The notes under the pieces were generated by a model. The model made no database searches. It was not told the origin of the DNA and saw only the letters and a program-made list of their open reading frames with translations. A DNA stretch of 64,000 nucleotides from Pseudomonas kermanshahensis (GTDB taxonomy: Bacteria > Pseudomonadota > Gammaproteobacteria > Pseudomonadales > Pseudomonadaceae). Below, one piece after another: positions 53,310-62,574 of this stretch; within the stretch, counting starts at the first letter, position 1; each line of letters starts with the position of its first letter. Position numbers and translations under genes: made by a program. The stretch covers positions 2,542,001 through 2,606,000 of the forward strand of contig NZ_JABWRY020000001.1 in assembly GCF_014269205.2 (NCBI RefSeq), given 5' to 3'.

Positions 53310-54956
53310 TTAGTTAATATATTTGTTTAAACGCTGAAATGGGTTTGAGCGCAAAATACCAGCCTGCACCAGGTGGATGTAGCAAGCATTGCACCATCTC
53401 ACGATCATACCGGCGCGAGGAACATGGTTATCTTTGCCCGGGCGTCGCTTAAGGAACGGCCGCCATAAAATGCTCGATCTGGAATAGATCCGCGCGCCGA
53501 CCCACTGCGCTGGAGGATTCAAGCAGAATAGGTAAAACGATTTGGCATCTGACGCATCAAGATCTGCCGGACTCTTACCAGCTACAAGGATCGACCAAAG
53601 GGTAAGCTTTTCAAACGCGCGAAGATTCAGACAGTTCGGCTCCCTCTGAACAAATAAACAAAACAGGGACGCTCCAGCCGAGTAAATCTCCTTACTGCCA
53701 GCTGGATTAAACGAGGTCAAAAAATAAGTTATTAATTCTTCAGGCAATTGCTCCGCGAGTCCTTCTTTTACGAGATACAAAGGGACTGGCGTAGCAGAGC
53801 TGTCATGGTTAACGTTACTAGACTCTTGGTAGAGCTGTTCAATCGTAGAAAAAGCCTCCTGCTTATTAACGACTTTAGTTCTGTATTTTTTGCTTCTATC
53901 AGAACTGCTTAGGAGTTGACCTTTCAGCTTACGGCACTGCGCGCAACCCTCATTAAAAGCTCTTAACATTGTTGTGGGAAGCACACCATTTACGTCAAAT
54001 TTTGGAAGATACGCTGTCGGATAATTTTTTGCTAGCCGATGAAACAATGGTTGCATTTCATCAGGTGCAGGGTAGGGCGGCAAGTGTGAAATCTGTCTCC
54101 AGCGAAAAAAATATTCCATATAAAGTTCAGGGACTCTCCCGAAAATCGATCCTTTACCTGTGTTGACTTTGAATCTTCCATTGGTCCTGTCCGAAAAATC
54201 AAAGCAATCGAAAGTTAGGTATTCAAGGCAATCCCTCAAGGGTATTCTAAGATAAAACGAGGTGGCGAACATAAACAGGCCAAGCTCTAACCCCTTCTTT
54301 CCTTTCGTGATTTCTTTTAACGCACCTAGGTATTCGCCGCACAGCGACTCGGCATCAGTGCAACTGCATGTATTCACATGAGTAGTTTCGGGTCGACTAG
54401 AAGGACAAAGGACAAGACCGATGGCTTCAGAGTTAAAACCAAAAAATCGATTAATAACGCACCTGACCCCATGAGAGCGTAAGGGAGAGTGAAATGGACG
54501 CCATTCTGGGTTGGCTTTTAGAAGGCCGAATTCTTTTACAAATCTATCGTTGCTCTTTGACATCCATGATTCAGGAGGGGCATTGCAGAAGCTCAAAAAA
54601 TCTTGCACATCGCTATTATTTAGTTCCGCCAGGGACTTCGTTTTAACAATGAAGCTCCAAAGCAAAAACTTTTCTAAAATCGATTGATTCCACCGCGCCT
54701 GAGCGGGCGCAGCCTTGGTAGCCTGTGTATAGTCAGTCATCAACGCATAGCTTTCTTGAGCACGCAAAGCCGACGGAAGACTTTGGAGGTAAACACGCAC
54801 CAACTCCTTTTCTGCACGAGACCGTTCGCTGACGCCCTCGGCAGGCGAGACAGGATGCGTCAGCAGTCCGTGAAACCTCAGAACCATAATATGCATCCCA
54901 AATGCGGGCCGGCAATTGCGAAGGCTGACAGCCTTGAACCTTAGAGATCTCAGCAT
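53310..54956 (-). CDS. Integrase-like protein with internally duplicated core-binding domain
   Basis: 548 residues. Two segments match each other: about residues 95-155 (EKFLLWSFIVKTKSLAELN, SDVQDFLSFCNAPPESW, WRPF) and 449-501 (EKLTLWSILVAGKSPADLD, SDAKSFYLFCLNPPAQW, WRPF). Both look like SAM-like core-binding domains of tyrosine recombinases. Between them, FATSFYLRIPLRDCLEYL and KVNTGKGSIFGRVPELY recall the start of a recombinase catalytic domain, but no H-x-x-R or catalytic tyrosine is evident. The protein ends right after the second repeat. It is divergent from the transposition operon. Its start is uncertain; an in-frame ATG at 54896 is equally possible. Confidence 0.65.
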   Translation of the reverse strand: MLRSLRFKAVSLRNCRPAFGMHIMVLRFHGLLTHPVSPAEGVSERSRAEKELVRVYLQSLPSALRAQESYALMTDYTQATKAAPAQARWNQSILEKFLLWSFIVKTKSLAELNNSDVQDFLSFCNAPPESWMSKSNDRFVKEFGLLKANPEWRPFHSPLRSHGVRCVINRFFGFNSEAIGLVLCPSSRPETTHVNTCSCTDAESLCGEYLGALKEITKGKKGLELGLFMFATSFYLRIPLRDCLEYLTFDCFDFSDRTNGRFKVNTGKGSIFGRVPELYMEYFFRWRQISHLPPYPAPDEMQPLFHRLAKNYPTAYLPKFDVNGVLPTTMLRAFNEGCAQCRKLKGQLLSSSDRSKKYRTKVVNKQEAFSTIEQLYQESSNVNHDSSATPVPLYLVKEGLAEQLPEELITYFLTSFNPAGSKEIYSAGASLFCLFVQREPNCLNLRAFEKLTLWSILVAGKSPADLDASDAKSFYLFCLNPPAQWVGARIYSRSSILWRPFLKRRPGKDNHVPRAGMIVRWCNACYIHLVQAGILRSNPFQRLNKYIN

Positions 54957-55632
54957 CTGAATCTATACAGTAGGTGCTATGAACGCAAACATCTAGGCGG
55001 CATTAGCCATGCCGGCGAATTTTTGTCCGATTAACTCTCGCCAATCGCCCAGAGTACGGGAGCAGCTTAGGATATTGAACGGAAATAAGCTCATTGAAAA
55101 CAAGGGTATGCGCCGATGTCGGTATGACTGAGTTCTATTTTCCAATTTACTTTCGCCACGCGGTACACCAAGAGAGATTTGGTCGCAGGCGGCGGACACC
55201 AGAAATCAGGGGCTACAGAGCGGTTTTTTCCAATTTAGTACTGACAGAAAAGGCGTAACCGGGTTGAGATAGTACGTCAGTTCTGCAACCTAACTGGTTG
55301 GCATGGAAAGCTTTCCGATTAAGTCGTCCACGTTTCCAATTAATCAGTGGGGGTCACATAGGTGACGGTCACAGAGGTATGTGATATTGGACAACATGTC
55401 CATTTTCTCTTACCCCCGTTCGCTCCCCATCTCATTGAAAAATAACGTCTGAACATCAGGTTCTCAGAAATCTCCGTTAATTTATTTACAAAAAAACGGA
55501 GATTACTGAAAGCCATCCCTTATAAATCAATAAGATACATTTCGCCGTTTATTTGGATAGACGGTCACTCAGCGTGCTGAGCGAGGTCTACAATTCCACT
55601 ATTGGACTCATTCCACACTCGAGGAGAAGGCT
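54957..55632. other. Divergent control/end region of the Tn7-like element
   Basis: About 675 bases between the integrase-like gene and the transposition operon. It has repeated short motifs: TCCGATTAA at 55026 and 55314, and CCAATTTA or CCAATTAA cores near 55141, 55230 and 55335. It also contains the perfect inverted repeat AATCTCCGTT/AACGGAGATT at 55469-55504. These could be transposase-binding, resolution or operator sites. Confidence 0.5.
55469..55504. repeat. Perfect ten-base inverted repeat upstream of the transposition operon
   Basis: AATCTCCGTT and AACGGAGATT, separated by 16 AT-rich bases, lie about 130 bases before the first operon gene. It could be an operator for the operon or a protein-binding site at the element end. 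Confidence 0.55.
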
Positions 55633-56157
55633 ATGTCCTTCGTAGGCGCTTTCGCAACCTCGGACTTAGGCTCCGATCTTATGGTCGTTGTCAGCATCCA
55701 TCGGCCACCACGCGACACCGTCAAGCTCTGCAGGCTTTCGGATGGGTGCTGCTTCTCCCTCAGCCCCTCGCGGGTAAGCGTTTTGGAGAACGGATGCAGT
55801 GCTTTTGAAGAACATATGCATGAGACCGTAAACGCGTTCAAGCTTGCTAATTCTCGAGTGCCACTTCAGCCCTCTGTAGGGGCGGACTATACCGAGCCAT
55901 TGATCATGGAATACATTGGTATCATGAAGATGGAATCGGCAAATTATCGTCTAATGCCCTTGACGACCTATATCATTCAAAGAGAGTTCAAGCTTTCATA
56001 TTTCCCGTCATACACTCAGATTGATTGCTGGAGACATGTAGTCTATCGGTGTGAGTTCTATGGAATTGCCTCGCCAACGTTGAAAGTGGTTCGTGCTAGG
56101 CTTGCTAAGTTTGCCGTGCAGCGCGCTCCGGCATTTTTTTCACCATATCGTGTATAG
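55633..56157 (+). CDS. Unknown first gene of the transposition operon
   Basis: 174 residues with a strong ribosome site (GAGGAGAAGG) and only eight bases to the transposase gene. It occupies the position of tnsA in Tn7, but I see no clear endonuclease pattern (no convincing PD-ExK). The C-terminal half (PLTTYIIQREFKLSYFPSYTQIDCWRHVVYRCEFYG) is helical and could bind DNA. No family recognised. Confidence 0.7.
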   Translation: MSFVGAFATSDLGSDLMVVVSIHRPPRDTVKLCRLSDGCCFSLSPSRVSVLENGCSAFEEHMHETVNAFKLANSRVPLQPSVGADYTEPLIMEYIGIMKMESANYRLMPLTTYIIQREFKLSYFPSYTQIDCWRHVVYRCEFYGIASPTLKVVRARLAKFAVQRAPAFFSPYRV

Positions 56158-56165
56158 CTACCGTT

Positions 56166-58067
56166 ATGGAGTTCATACCAGGCGAGAGCGTTTTCCTAAA
56201 AGAGCGCAAAGGCTTTTTCATTGTGCTCCGCTACAACGCCGAATCGGATAAGTACATTGTTCAATCTTCGGATACGTTGGAGGGGCCTTGGGAGGTAGAT
56301 CGGGATTCAGTTTTAAAAATTTCTTTAGATATTACTGAGCGGATGCGTAGTGAAGCGCTTGCCATTGACACAGAGAGGCGTGAAAAGGCTGAAGAGCTTC
56401 AACCCTCATCCCGATACACCGATGATCAGATTTCTATAGCTCGAAAGCGAGAGCGTATCATTAAGCCTTTGTATGAAGCTAAAGAAATAACTAAGGCTGA
56501 CAAAGTATGGGCGATGGAAAAGCTTGATATAAAGCTAACAGTTCTGAATGAGCTCTTGGCTAAGTATAGGAAATGGCCCCATTGGGAAAGTCTTGTGCCA
56601 GGAAGACCGGGTCGGCCCAAGGGCGTTAATCAGTTCAGCCAAGAAGTTCGTGATGTTATGGTTGAGGCGAGCAAAAAGGATGCAGTAGGCCCAGGTAAAA
56701 CCGTGCAAGCTAGGATCAATGGTGCTCGAGCACGGTTACTCGAGCTGAATATAGACGACGCGCCATCTGCTTCAACCATGAGACGCTGGTATGAGCAACA
56801 TGTGTCAGCCCGCGAAGAAGCAACTAAAGATATGGGCTCAAAATTCGCCCGTGATAAATATAATTCCTATGAACTTGGGGTGCATACGACCCATGCACTT
56901 CAATTAATTCACGCAGATAATAGCCCTCTGGATTGCCATGCGGTTGATCCCGATACGGGGAAATGGTTAGGGCGGCCAAACTTAACAATAATTGTGGATG
57001 ACCACACTAGCTCGTATCTTGGGTTTGCGCTTTCATTTAGAGCTCCGTCTCGAAACACACTGGCTGACGCGATGTTAATGGCGATTCAGCCCAAAGATGC
57101 GTTATTAGAAGAGTTTGGGCTGAAGCGGGAGTTCGTTTGGATGCAGTATGGGGCCGGGGAAGTCTACCGGGTTGATGGAGGAGGAGATCTAAACGCCAAA
57201 ACAGTTCTTGCTGGACTCGACAAGCATGGAATAACTCCGCAGAGAAGGACGCGACCTCAAAGTGGCGGTAAAGTGGAGCGGGCATTTGGAAAAATAAATC
57301 CTTTATTTATGCAGAGATTGCACGGAGCTATTGCGTCTAATCGAAAGATGGTGCGCGGCGAAAATCCTCAGTCGATGGCGAAATACTCTATACAAGATTT
57401 GTTTGTGTTGATCATTACTGGAATTTGTGTTTGGCACGAGTATTCGGGATCCGACCGTCTTACGCCTAACCAGCGTTGGCTGGAGAGTTTCGGAGCACGT
57501 GACGGCGTGATAAGTATTCCTAGGACGCTGCATAATCCGAAACAATTCTGGATTGATATTCTTCACGAGCGTAATCCTCGGGTCAGGCGTGAAGGAATAT
57601 TAACGATAGAGCTGCTTTATGAGGCTGGCCCGTATAAGAATCAAGTGGGGCAGCCAGTTAGAATTAAAATAGATCATAATAATATCCACCACGCTTGGGT
57701 GGAATTCAAGGGTCAATGGGAAGAAATAAGGCTAATAAATAAGGATATAAAAAAAATCCCAAAAACCATGTGGGAATGGGATATTAAGCGAAAATTCGGA
57801 CAGCCCAAGAACCAGCTGACAATTCAAGGGTTGCTATATTTGAATGCACAGCGGAGGCTGATGGGGACGCTGATCACCGATCAGCATCTGAAACGGCTCG
57901 AACAGTCTCGCGAACTCCAGGAAAGGTCGCTAAATGCGTTGTCTCCAGATTTGATCGCAGACTCTGTGGACTCTACATCAACTGCTACGGCATCTACGCC
58001 AGATGAGCGTTCAGCACCAGCACCACGTGGCCCAGCGCCACCTATGATGGGAGATGACGACCTATGA
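56166..58067 (+). CDS. tniA: TniA/TnsB-type DDE transposase
   Basis: 633 residues. The rve-like catalytic core has D251 (LIHADNSPLDC), then RPNLTIIVDDHTSSYLGFALSFRAPS, D337 (YRVDGGGDLN) and E371 (GGKVERAFGKIN), giving a D, D-33-E spacing as in Mu/TnsB/TniA transposases. An N-terminal DNA-binding region (about 85-215, with SASTMRRWYEQHV) precedes it. The C-terminal tail is Pro/Ala/Ser-rich, where TnsB and TniA contact the ATPase. It overlaps the ATPase gene by four bases. Confidence 0.9.
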   Translation: MEFIPGESVFLKERKGFFIVLRYNAESDKYIVQSSDTLEGPWEVDRDSVLKISLDITERMRSEALAIDTERREKAEELQPSSRYTDDQISIARKRERIIKPLYEAKEITKADKVWAMEKLDIKLTVLNELLAKYRKWPHWESLVPGRPGRPKGVNQFSQEVRDVMVEASKKDAVGPGKTVQARINGARARLLELNIDDAPSASTMRRWYEQHVSAREEATKDMGSKFARDKYNSYELGVHTTHALQLIHADNSPLDCHAVDPDTGKWLGRPNLTIIVDDHTSSYLGFALSFRAPSRNTLADAMLMAIQPKDALLEEFGLKREFVWMQYGAGEVYRVDGGGDLNAKTVLAGLDKHGITPQRRTRPQSGGKVERAFGKINPLFMQRLHGAIASNRKMVRGENPQSMAKYSIQDLFVLIITGICVWHEYSGSDRLTPNQRWLESFGARDGVISIPRTLHNPKQFWIDILHERNPRVRREGILTIELLYEAGPYKNQVGQPVRIKIDHNNIHHAWVEFKGQWEEIRLINKDIKKIPKTMWEWDIKRKFGQPKNQLTIQGLLYLNAQRRLMGTLITDQHLKRLEQSRELQERSLNALSPDLIADSVDSTSTATASTPDERSAPAPRGPAPPMMGDDDL

Positions 58068-59026
58068 ATCACCTTTCTGATAAGACCCGAGAGCTCTTAA
58101 GTCTACCAGCTGAAGAACGCGCACTTGCCTGTATGCGGGAGCTGTTTCTCATGCATCCTTCAGCTATGGCCGCGGAGTTGAGCGCGCAGCGATTGGTCGC
58201 ATTACCGAGGTGCACGTCAAATCCGGGGATGTCCCTAATCGCGCATGCGGGCCTTGGCAAGTCGTTACTAGGTCAACGCTGGCAGACTCAAAGCTTCAAG
58301 TCAGATTCAAACTGGTCTGGAAAGGTGATTTACATTGACCTTGTAGAGAATATTGCAAACCCGAACGTCATGAAGCTCTTCTTGGCTGAGCTGGGTAAGC
58401 AATTTTACAAAAGACCGCTCACCTTGTCCTACCGTGATGTTGCTCTGGCTCAGCAGTTGATCAGGAAAAATAATGTCCGTTGTGTGTTCATCGATGAAAC
58501 TCCATTGCTGAAACAAGCTCTGTCGAAGATGCGCTTCACACGCGAGTTCGGCGCGATTAAAGGGCTTGCTGGCCCTTCTTGGCAGATGAATGTAATTCTG
58601 AGCGGAACCGAAGATGGCTTTGCGGATATTTATGACGACGCTACTATTTTGACTCGTTTCAGTCTTCGTGCCTCGAAGTTAACTCCATGGGAAAATGATT
58701 TTGAAGGCGAATCTTTTGTGAATGGCTACATGTGCTACATGCCTTTGATGCAAAAGTCTGTAATCAATGGAAAGCTCCTTAAAAAACTTTATGAAAGTGC
58801 CCGGACGACAACTGTCAAGAATGGTGCTGCCGTAAACTATTGCTCACGCCGGGCGGTTGTAGAAATTCTGCGGGAGGCATGTCGCCTGGAGATCGAAAGC
58901 GGACAGGAATACATCAATGAAAAAAGCATTTCGAAGGCGTGGAAAAAAATGCAAGGTGTGAACGAAGCGCTTGCAAGGCTGGAGACTCGGCCTGTTCCAC
59001 TTCCCCAGACGGCACCTTTGAAATAG
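58064..59026 (+). CDS. tniB: TniB/TnsC-type AAA+ transposition ATPase
   Basis: 320 residues. Walker A is IAHAGLGK66SLL and Walker B is CVFID144E145TP; a sensor-like ILSGTEDGFADIYDDATILTRF and the PW motif region KLTPWENDF match TniB-family ATPases. It should form a filament on target DNA, linking target selection to the transposase. Both nucleotide-binding motifs are intact, in contrast to the second AAA+ domain encoded by the next gene. Confidence 0.88.
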   Translation: MNHLSDKTRELLSLPAEERALACMRELFLMHPSAMAAELSAQRLVALPRCTSNPGMSLIAHAGLGKSLLGQRWQTQSFKSDSNWSGKVIYIDLVENIANPNVMKLFLAELGKQFYKRPLTLSYRDVALAQQLIRKNNVRCVFIDETPLLKQALSKMRFTREFGAIKGLAGPSWQMNVILSGTEDGFADIYDDATILTRFSLRASKLTPWENDFEGESFVNGYMCYMPLMQKSVINGKLLKKLYESARTTTVKNGAAVNYCSRRAVVEILREACRLEIESGQEYINEKSISKAWKKMQGVNEALARLETRPVPLPQTAPLK

Positions 59027-59217
59027 GTGCGTAATGTAGGCCGTTGGTAGCGTCGTGTATCCAATGTTCGCTTTTATCAGGCTGATCAGAGGGTGCAGTT
59101 GGGCTATTATTGCTACAGCAGTAGTTTGTGCTGGGATATCACAGAGGAACTCCTGCACAAATTCAAGCCCTAAGCAATCACGATTTTCGTTCCTCGCACA
59201 GGCGATGTAGGAGTCTA

Positions 59218-61359
59218 GTGTTGAGAAGAAATGAACCCCAGGATTTTTGGTCAGAAGCCTCAGGCAATCAGGATGCCTTGAACGAGTGCTATCAATATTG
59301 TTTGTCCCTACATGATCCTTCTCATTGCGCGGAAGGCGACGAACATGGAGCGGGCGCGGTCGATGCAGCGAGAGAAGTAATGCTTGTAGTCGGGGCTCCC
59401 GGATGTGGCGCGACTGCGCTGGCGAACCAGCTTGCCCTGCAGCTGCGTGCAGCAGGTCGTAATGTTTTGTCCATGGATGAGATTTCGAGTCTTGAACCTA
59501 ACGATTTCAGAGTAAACCTGGATCAGGCGCTGCGAATCCCACCTGATGTTGTCGCGAGATCGGGATTAGCAAAAGCGGGTTTAAACTCTTTTCAGCTTGC
59601 AGTGCTGAAGGCCCGGGAATTCGACTGTCTCCTTATCCATGACCTAGACATTTACGGTTCAGACGACGTAACCCAGGCGGCCAATGCTGCTGTAATTATT
59701 CAGCTGATACGGGCTAATAAAAAGTCACGGGTCGTTCTCTTTGGTCTGGCCGATTCGTTGGAATGGCTGAAGATTGCGTTCAATGACGTATCTCTTAGAT
59801 TGAGGAAAATACATCTCAACCCGATGCCTGCTGATTCGAGATTTGAGCGGTTCATGACTGATGTTGCGCTTAACGTGTTGCTCCCATGCCCTTCATATCG
59901 CATTGAGGGCTTGGACATTGATGCGGTTCATTTGACGTCGGGTGGAGAGGTCGGGGTCGCGGTCACAGCGCTACTTCATCAGATCATGGAGAGAACTCAG
60001 AGGGCAACCTCAAACGATGACCAGTCGCTTTCTATGTGGAAGTGCGACGAGGAGGCGGGTTCATACGCTTATTGTAGCCTGGGAGCGCTTAGCGCAACCC
60101 ATCCGGCTATCACATCGCGTCAAGTTGAGCCCAAGGTAAATGGTCTGGATGCAGGGGGCGCGCAGAGCGCCACTGCAAAAAGCCTTAGGAACGATGCCGC
60201 AGGAAATTTTTGCGGCGTTCAATCAGGGCTATCGATCTCAGTCACCAAGGAATCAGAACTCCGCTATGACTACCCGGCGGTTGACAACGAATCCTTTTCC
60301 TCCTGGATTGCGCGAGTCGCGACGGATTCGCGTCACATCATTGGTTACGAGCTGGGTAGTTTCCTGGCAACCTATTGCGGTAGGGACGGGTCAGACCCCG
60401 ATTTGCAATGGAGTAATCTTGAACTGCTGCAGTGCCTGAGCCTGGCTGACCGGCTCTACATTACGGGGCACTTCTCTTCCACAGCGCGGACATGCAACCT
60501 CGCCATTCCGAAGAGCAACGACGACAGTGCTTATCTGTTCAGTGATGACACCACGGAAGGAAACGACAGCCATCGAACTTTCGGTTCTCAAACAATTCCT
60601 TATTACGAATCTCGGAATTACTGCCCTGAGTGCTTCAAGGTTGATCTGGCAGCTGGGATTGCTCCAGCGCTGCGCTTGGATTGGCGGCAACCGCACCTCA
60701 GTGCCTGTCTGCGCCACGACAGTCCAGTTCTCTTGCAGCGACTGGTGAGTTCAACTTTCACAGTGTTAGACAAAGCTTGGACTGCTTTCGCTGAGTACGC
60801 AGGAAGCCCAGCCTCAAAGCTTACTACTCAGTTTCCGCTACAACACTCATCATCGTCTCACGCGAGAGCAGATAACGATCGCTTGGTGGAGCTAGCAGCC
60901 AGGATGCAAACGTGGTTTTCTAGCCTCACCGTTAATACAACACCCACGAAACAAGCCGCTGGTTTCTTGATGTCTTACTGGCTCCAAGATGTCAGCAGAA
61001 CGGGGGCGTGCGGATTCGCTCGAGCGTACTTCTTTAATCGCTTTGACTCTAAACTAGATGTTAGGGGCGAGCGAGGAAGTATGCCTAGTTTTTTTATGTA
61101 CGACACCTCGCGCCCGCGAGACGTTGCCGTAGCGTATTGGATGTTGGGTGTCGGGTTTGGAGTTATTGATGATTCTGAGGCTGCGTTTATACAGAATGCT
61201 ACTAGGGCGCGTTCTATTCCGTTCCCTGTATCTCAAGTCGAAATATCTTCGGCGGGTAGGTTTTCCTATGGTCGGAATCAGAGGGGGATTTATGTGGCGC
61301 TGGCAAGGTCGACATTATGCAGATTAGAATTCCAAAGTATCAAATGGGCTCTTGAATGA
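59218..61359 (+). CDS. tniQ: Fusion of a degenerate AAA+ (TniB-like) domain and TniQ
   Basis: 713 residues from GTG 59218 (TTG 59221 is equally good; GGAG lies just upstream). The N-terminal part, about residues 55-260, has TniB-like motifs: VVGAPGCGATAL at the Walker A site with Ala instead of Lys, CLLIHDLDIYG at Walker B, and VVLFGLADSLEWLKIAFNDVSLRLRKIHL as in TniB sensor regions. After a Ser-rich linker, a TniQ domain starts near residue 353 (DNESFSSWIARVAT) with zinc-finger motifs YCPEC and SACLRH. I know of no standard element with this fusion. Confidence 0.82.
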   Translation: MLRRNEPQDFWSEASGNQDALNECYQYCLSLHDPSHCAEGDEHGAGAVDAAREVMLVVGAPGCGATALANQLALQLRAAGRNVLSMDEISSLEPNDFRVNLDQALRIPPDVVARSGLAKAGLNSFQLAVLKAREFDCLLIHDLDIYGSDDVTQAANAAVIIQLIRANKKSRVVLFGLADSLEWLKIAFNDVSLRLRKIHLNPMPADSRFERFMTDVALNVLLPCPSYRIEGLDIDAVHLTSGGEVGVAVTALLHQIMERTQRATSNDDQSLSMWKCDEEAGSYAYCSLGALSATHPAITSRQVEPKVNGLDAGGAQSATAKSLRNDAAGNFCGVQSGLSISVTKESELRYDYPAVDNESFSSWIARVATDSRHIIGYELGSFLATYCGRDGSDPDLQWSNLELLQCLSLADRLYITGHFSSTARTCNLAIPKSNDDSAYLFSDDTTEGNDSHRTFGSQTIPYYESRNYCPECFKVDLAAGIAPALRLDWRQPHLSACLRHDSPVLLQRLVSSTFTVLDKAWTAFAEYAGSPASKLTTQFPLQHSSSSHARADNDRLVELAARMQTWFSSLTVNTTPTKQAAGFLMSYWLQDVSRTGACGFARAYFFNRFDSKLDVRGERGSMPSFFMYDTSRPRDVAVAYWMLGVGFGVIDDSEAAFIQNATRARSIPFPVSQVEISSAGRFSYGRNQRGIYVALARSTLCRLEFQSIKWALE

Positions 61360-62127
61360 TGTGCGAGGAGCTCCTGAGTTAATGATGTTAAACAAAGATT
61401 CTGAAGGCTTGATGATAGTGGCTAGTGCGCGGAGATTGTCACAGTAGGCTCCCCTCAGGTAAATTATGGCAGGGATTTGGAAGCTTTCGCATCCGAGGCT
61501 GAGCTGGTTTTAACCTTCGCCTTAGGATGATTTGCCCGGCCATGCTACGGCGGTCACGATTAATATTTCATTGTATTGGTGAAGCTGACCGTTAAGCTCC
61601 AATCGGTGGGGAGCCTCCATAGGCTCTAAATCCTCATTGTATCGACGTTAACGAAAAATTATAACCATTTGATTTCCTTAGATTTCTCTCCCAGTTGAAG
61701 AATTCCTGAGCGTATCTGACATATGCTGTAAATTGACAGGACGATGACCCTAGGGTATCGGCGCGTGTTGGGAAAGCTGAGTCGGATCAATCGGAAAGGG
61801 CTGTCCTAATTACCGTTAAATTGACAGGAGCTTCGGCTTCCTTGGCCTGCGCCAGCCATCGTTGCTGTCGGCTGTATTGATGCATCGTTGGTAACAGTGA
61901 TTTTTGGGGTGATTTTTAGTCTTGAGAAAACCTCATGTTGGCAACCTACCAGATGAGCCTGACCGGTACACCCAATCTGACGAATGGTCGAGTAACCCTT
62001 GTAGTCGCATATAATATATTGATTTATATGAAAAATTGCTTCGTTTAGGAAAGGGTTTTTATCGATCGTGAACATCTCTATACTGAGAGAATCTCCTCCC
62101 GAATCTCTCGAGTAGCTGGAGTGGCTA
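61360..62127. other. Non-coding region, candidate right end of the element
   Basis: About 770 bases after the TniQ fusion. TAAATTGACAGGA occurs twice as a direct repeat (61729-61741 and 61817-61829), with TGTCCTAATTA nearby in the opposite sense. The TAAATTG core also appears, inverted, upstream of the transposition operon. I could not fix a terminal TGT...ACA end or a target duplication by eye. Confidence 0.5.
61729..61829. repeat. Two direct copies of TAAATTGACAGGA
   Basis: Two exact 13-base copies, at 61729-61741 and 61817-61829, 88 bases apart. Spacing and placement beyond the last transposition gene fit TnsB/TniA binding sites at a transposon end. Confidence 0.6.
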
Positions 62128-62574
62128 ATGGTTAGGACGCACACGCTTGTAGAGTATCGACTCAAGGAGTTTGAGCTTGAGCAGACCCTGCGCACGCTTA
62201 AAAAACAGCAGGAAAGCTTGGATTACAAGCTTGATGTAGAATTCTATTTGAAGCTTGAGGCGTTGGCTAAGGATTATGGGTACAGCTTCAGTCAAGTCTA
62301 CGACCTCCTCGAATCTAGGGGGGAACGGGCTGCCAGGGTCTTGGTAGATGATACTGAAGGCTTGAGGGCCAAGACGAACACTGAATTACTGGAGATGGTT
62401 CAACGAATAGGTGTGACATCGCCTTCGCACCAAAGCAACACCATTCATGCAGATTCTGAGCGGGATGTGGATAGAGAGTGGGGGGCTAGTAGCTCAGATG
62501 CGCAACATCAACAAGCGACTTCGTCAGATATTGCAAGTCGCGAGGATAGGGTACGGGAGAAAGTGAGTGAATAA
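62128..62574 (+). CDS. Small coiled-coil protein with H-NS-like motif
   Basis: 148 residues, with GGAG before the ATG. A coiled-coil N-terminus (LKEFELEQTLRTLKKQQESLDYKL) leads to LEALAKDYGYSFSQVYDLLE, a pattern like the linker of H-NS-family proteins. The C-terminal 60 residues are polar and probably disordered; the usual H-NS DNA-binding motif (W-x-G-x-G) is absent. Its stop overlaps the next gene, which encodes a related motif. The H-NS relation is tentative. Confidence 0.5.
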   Translation: MVRTHTLVEYRLKEFELEQTLRTLKKQQESLDYKLDVEFYLKLEALAKDYGYSFSQVYDLLESRGERAARVLVDDTEGLRAKTNTELLEMVQRIGVTSPSHQSNTIHADSERDVDREWGASSSDAQHQQATSSDIASREDRVREKVSE

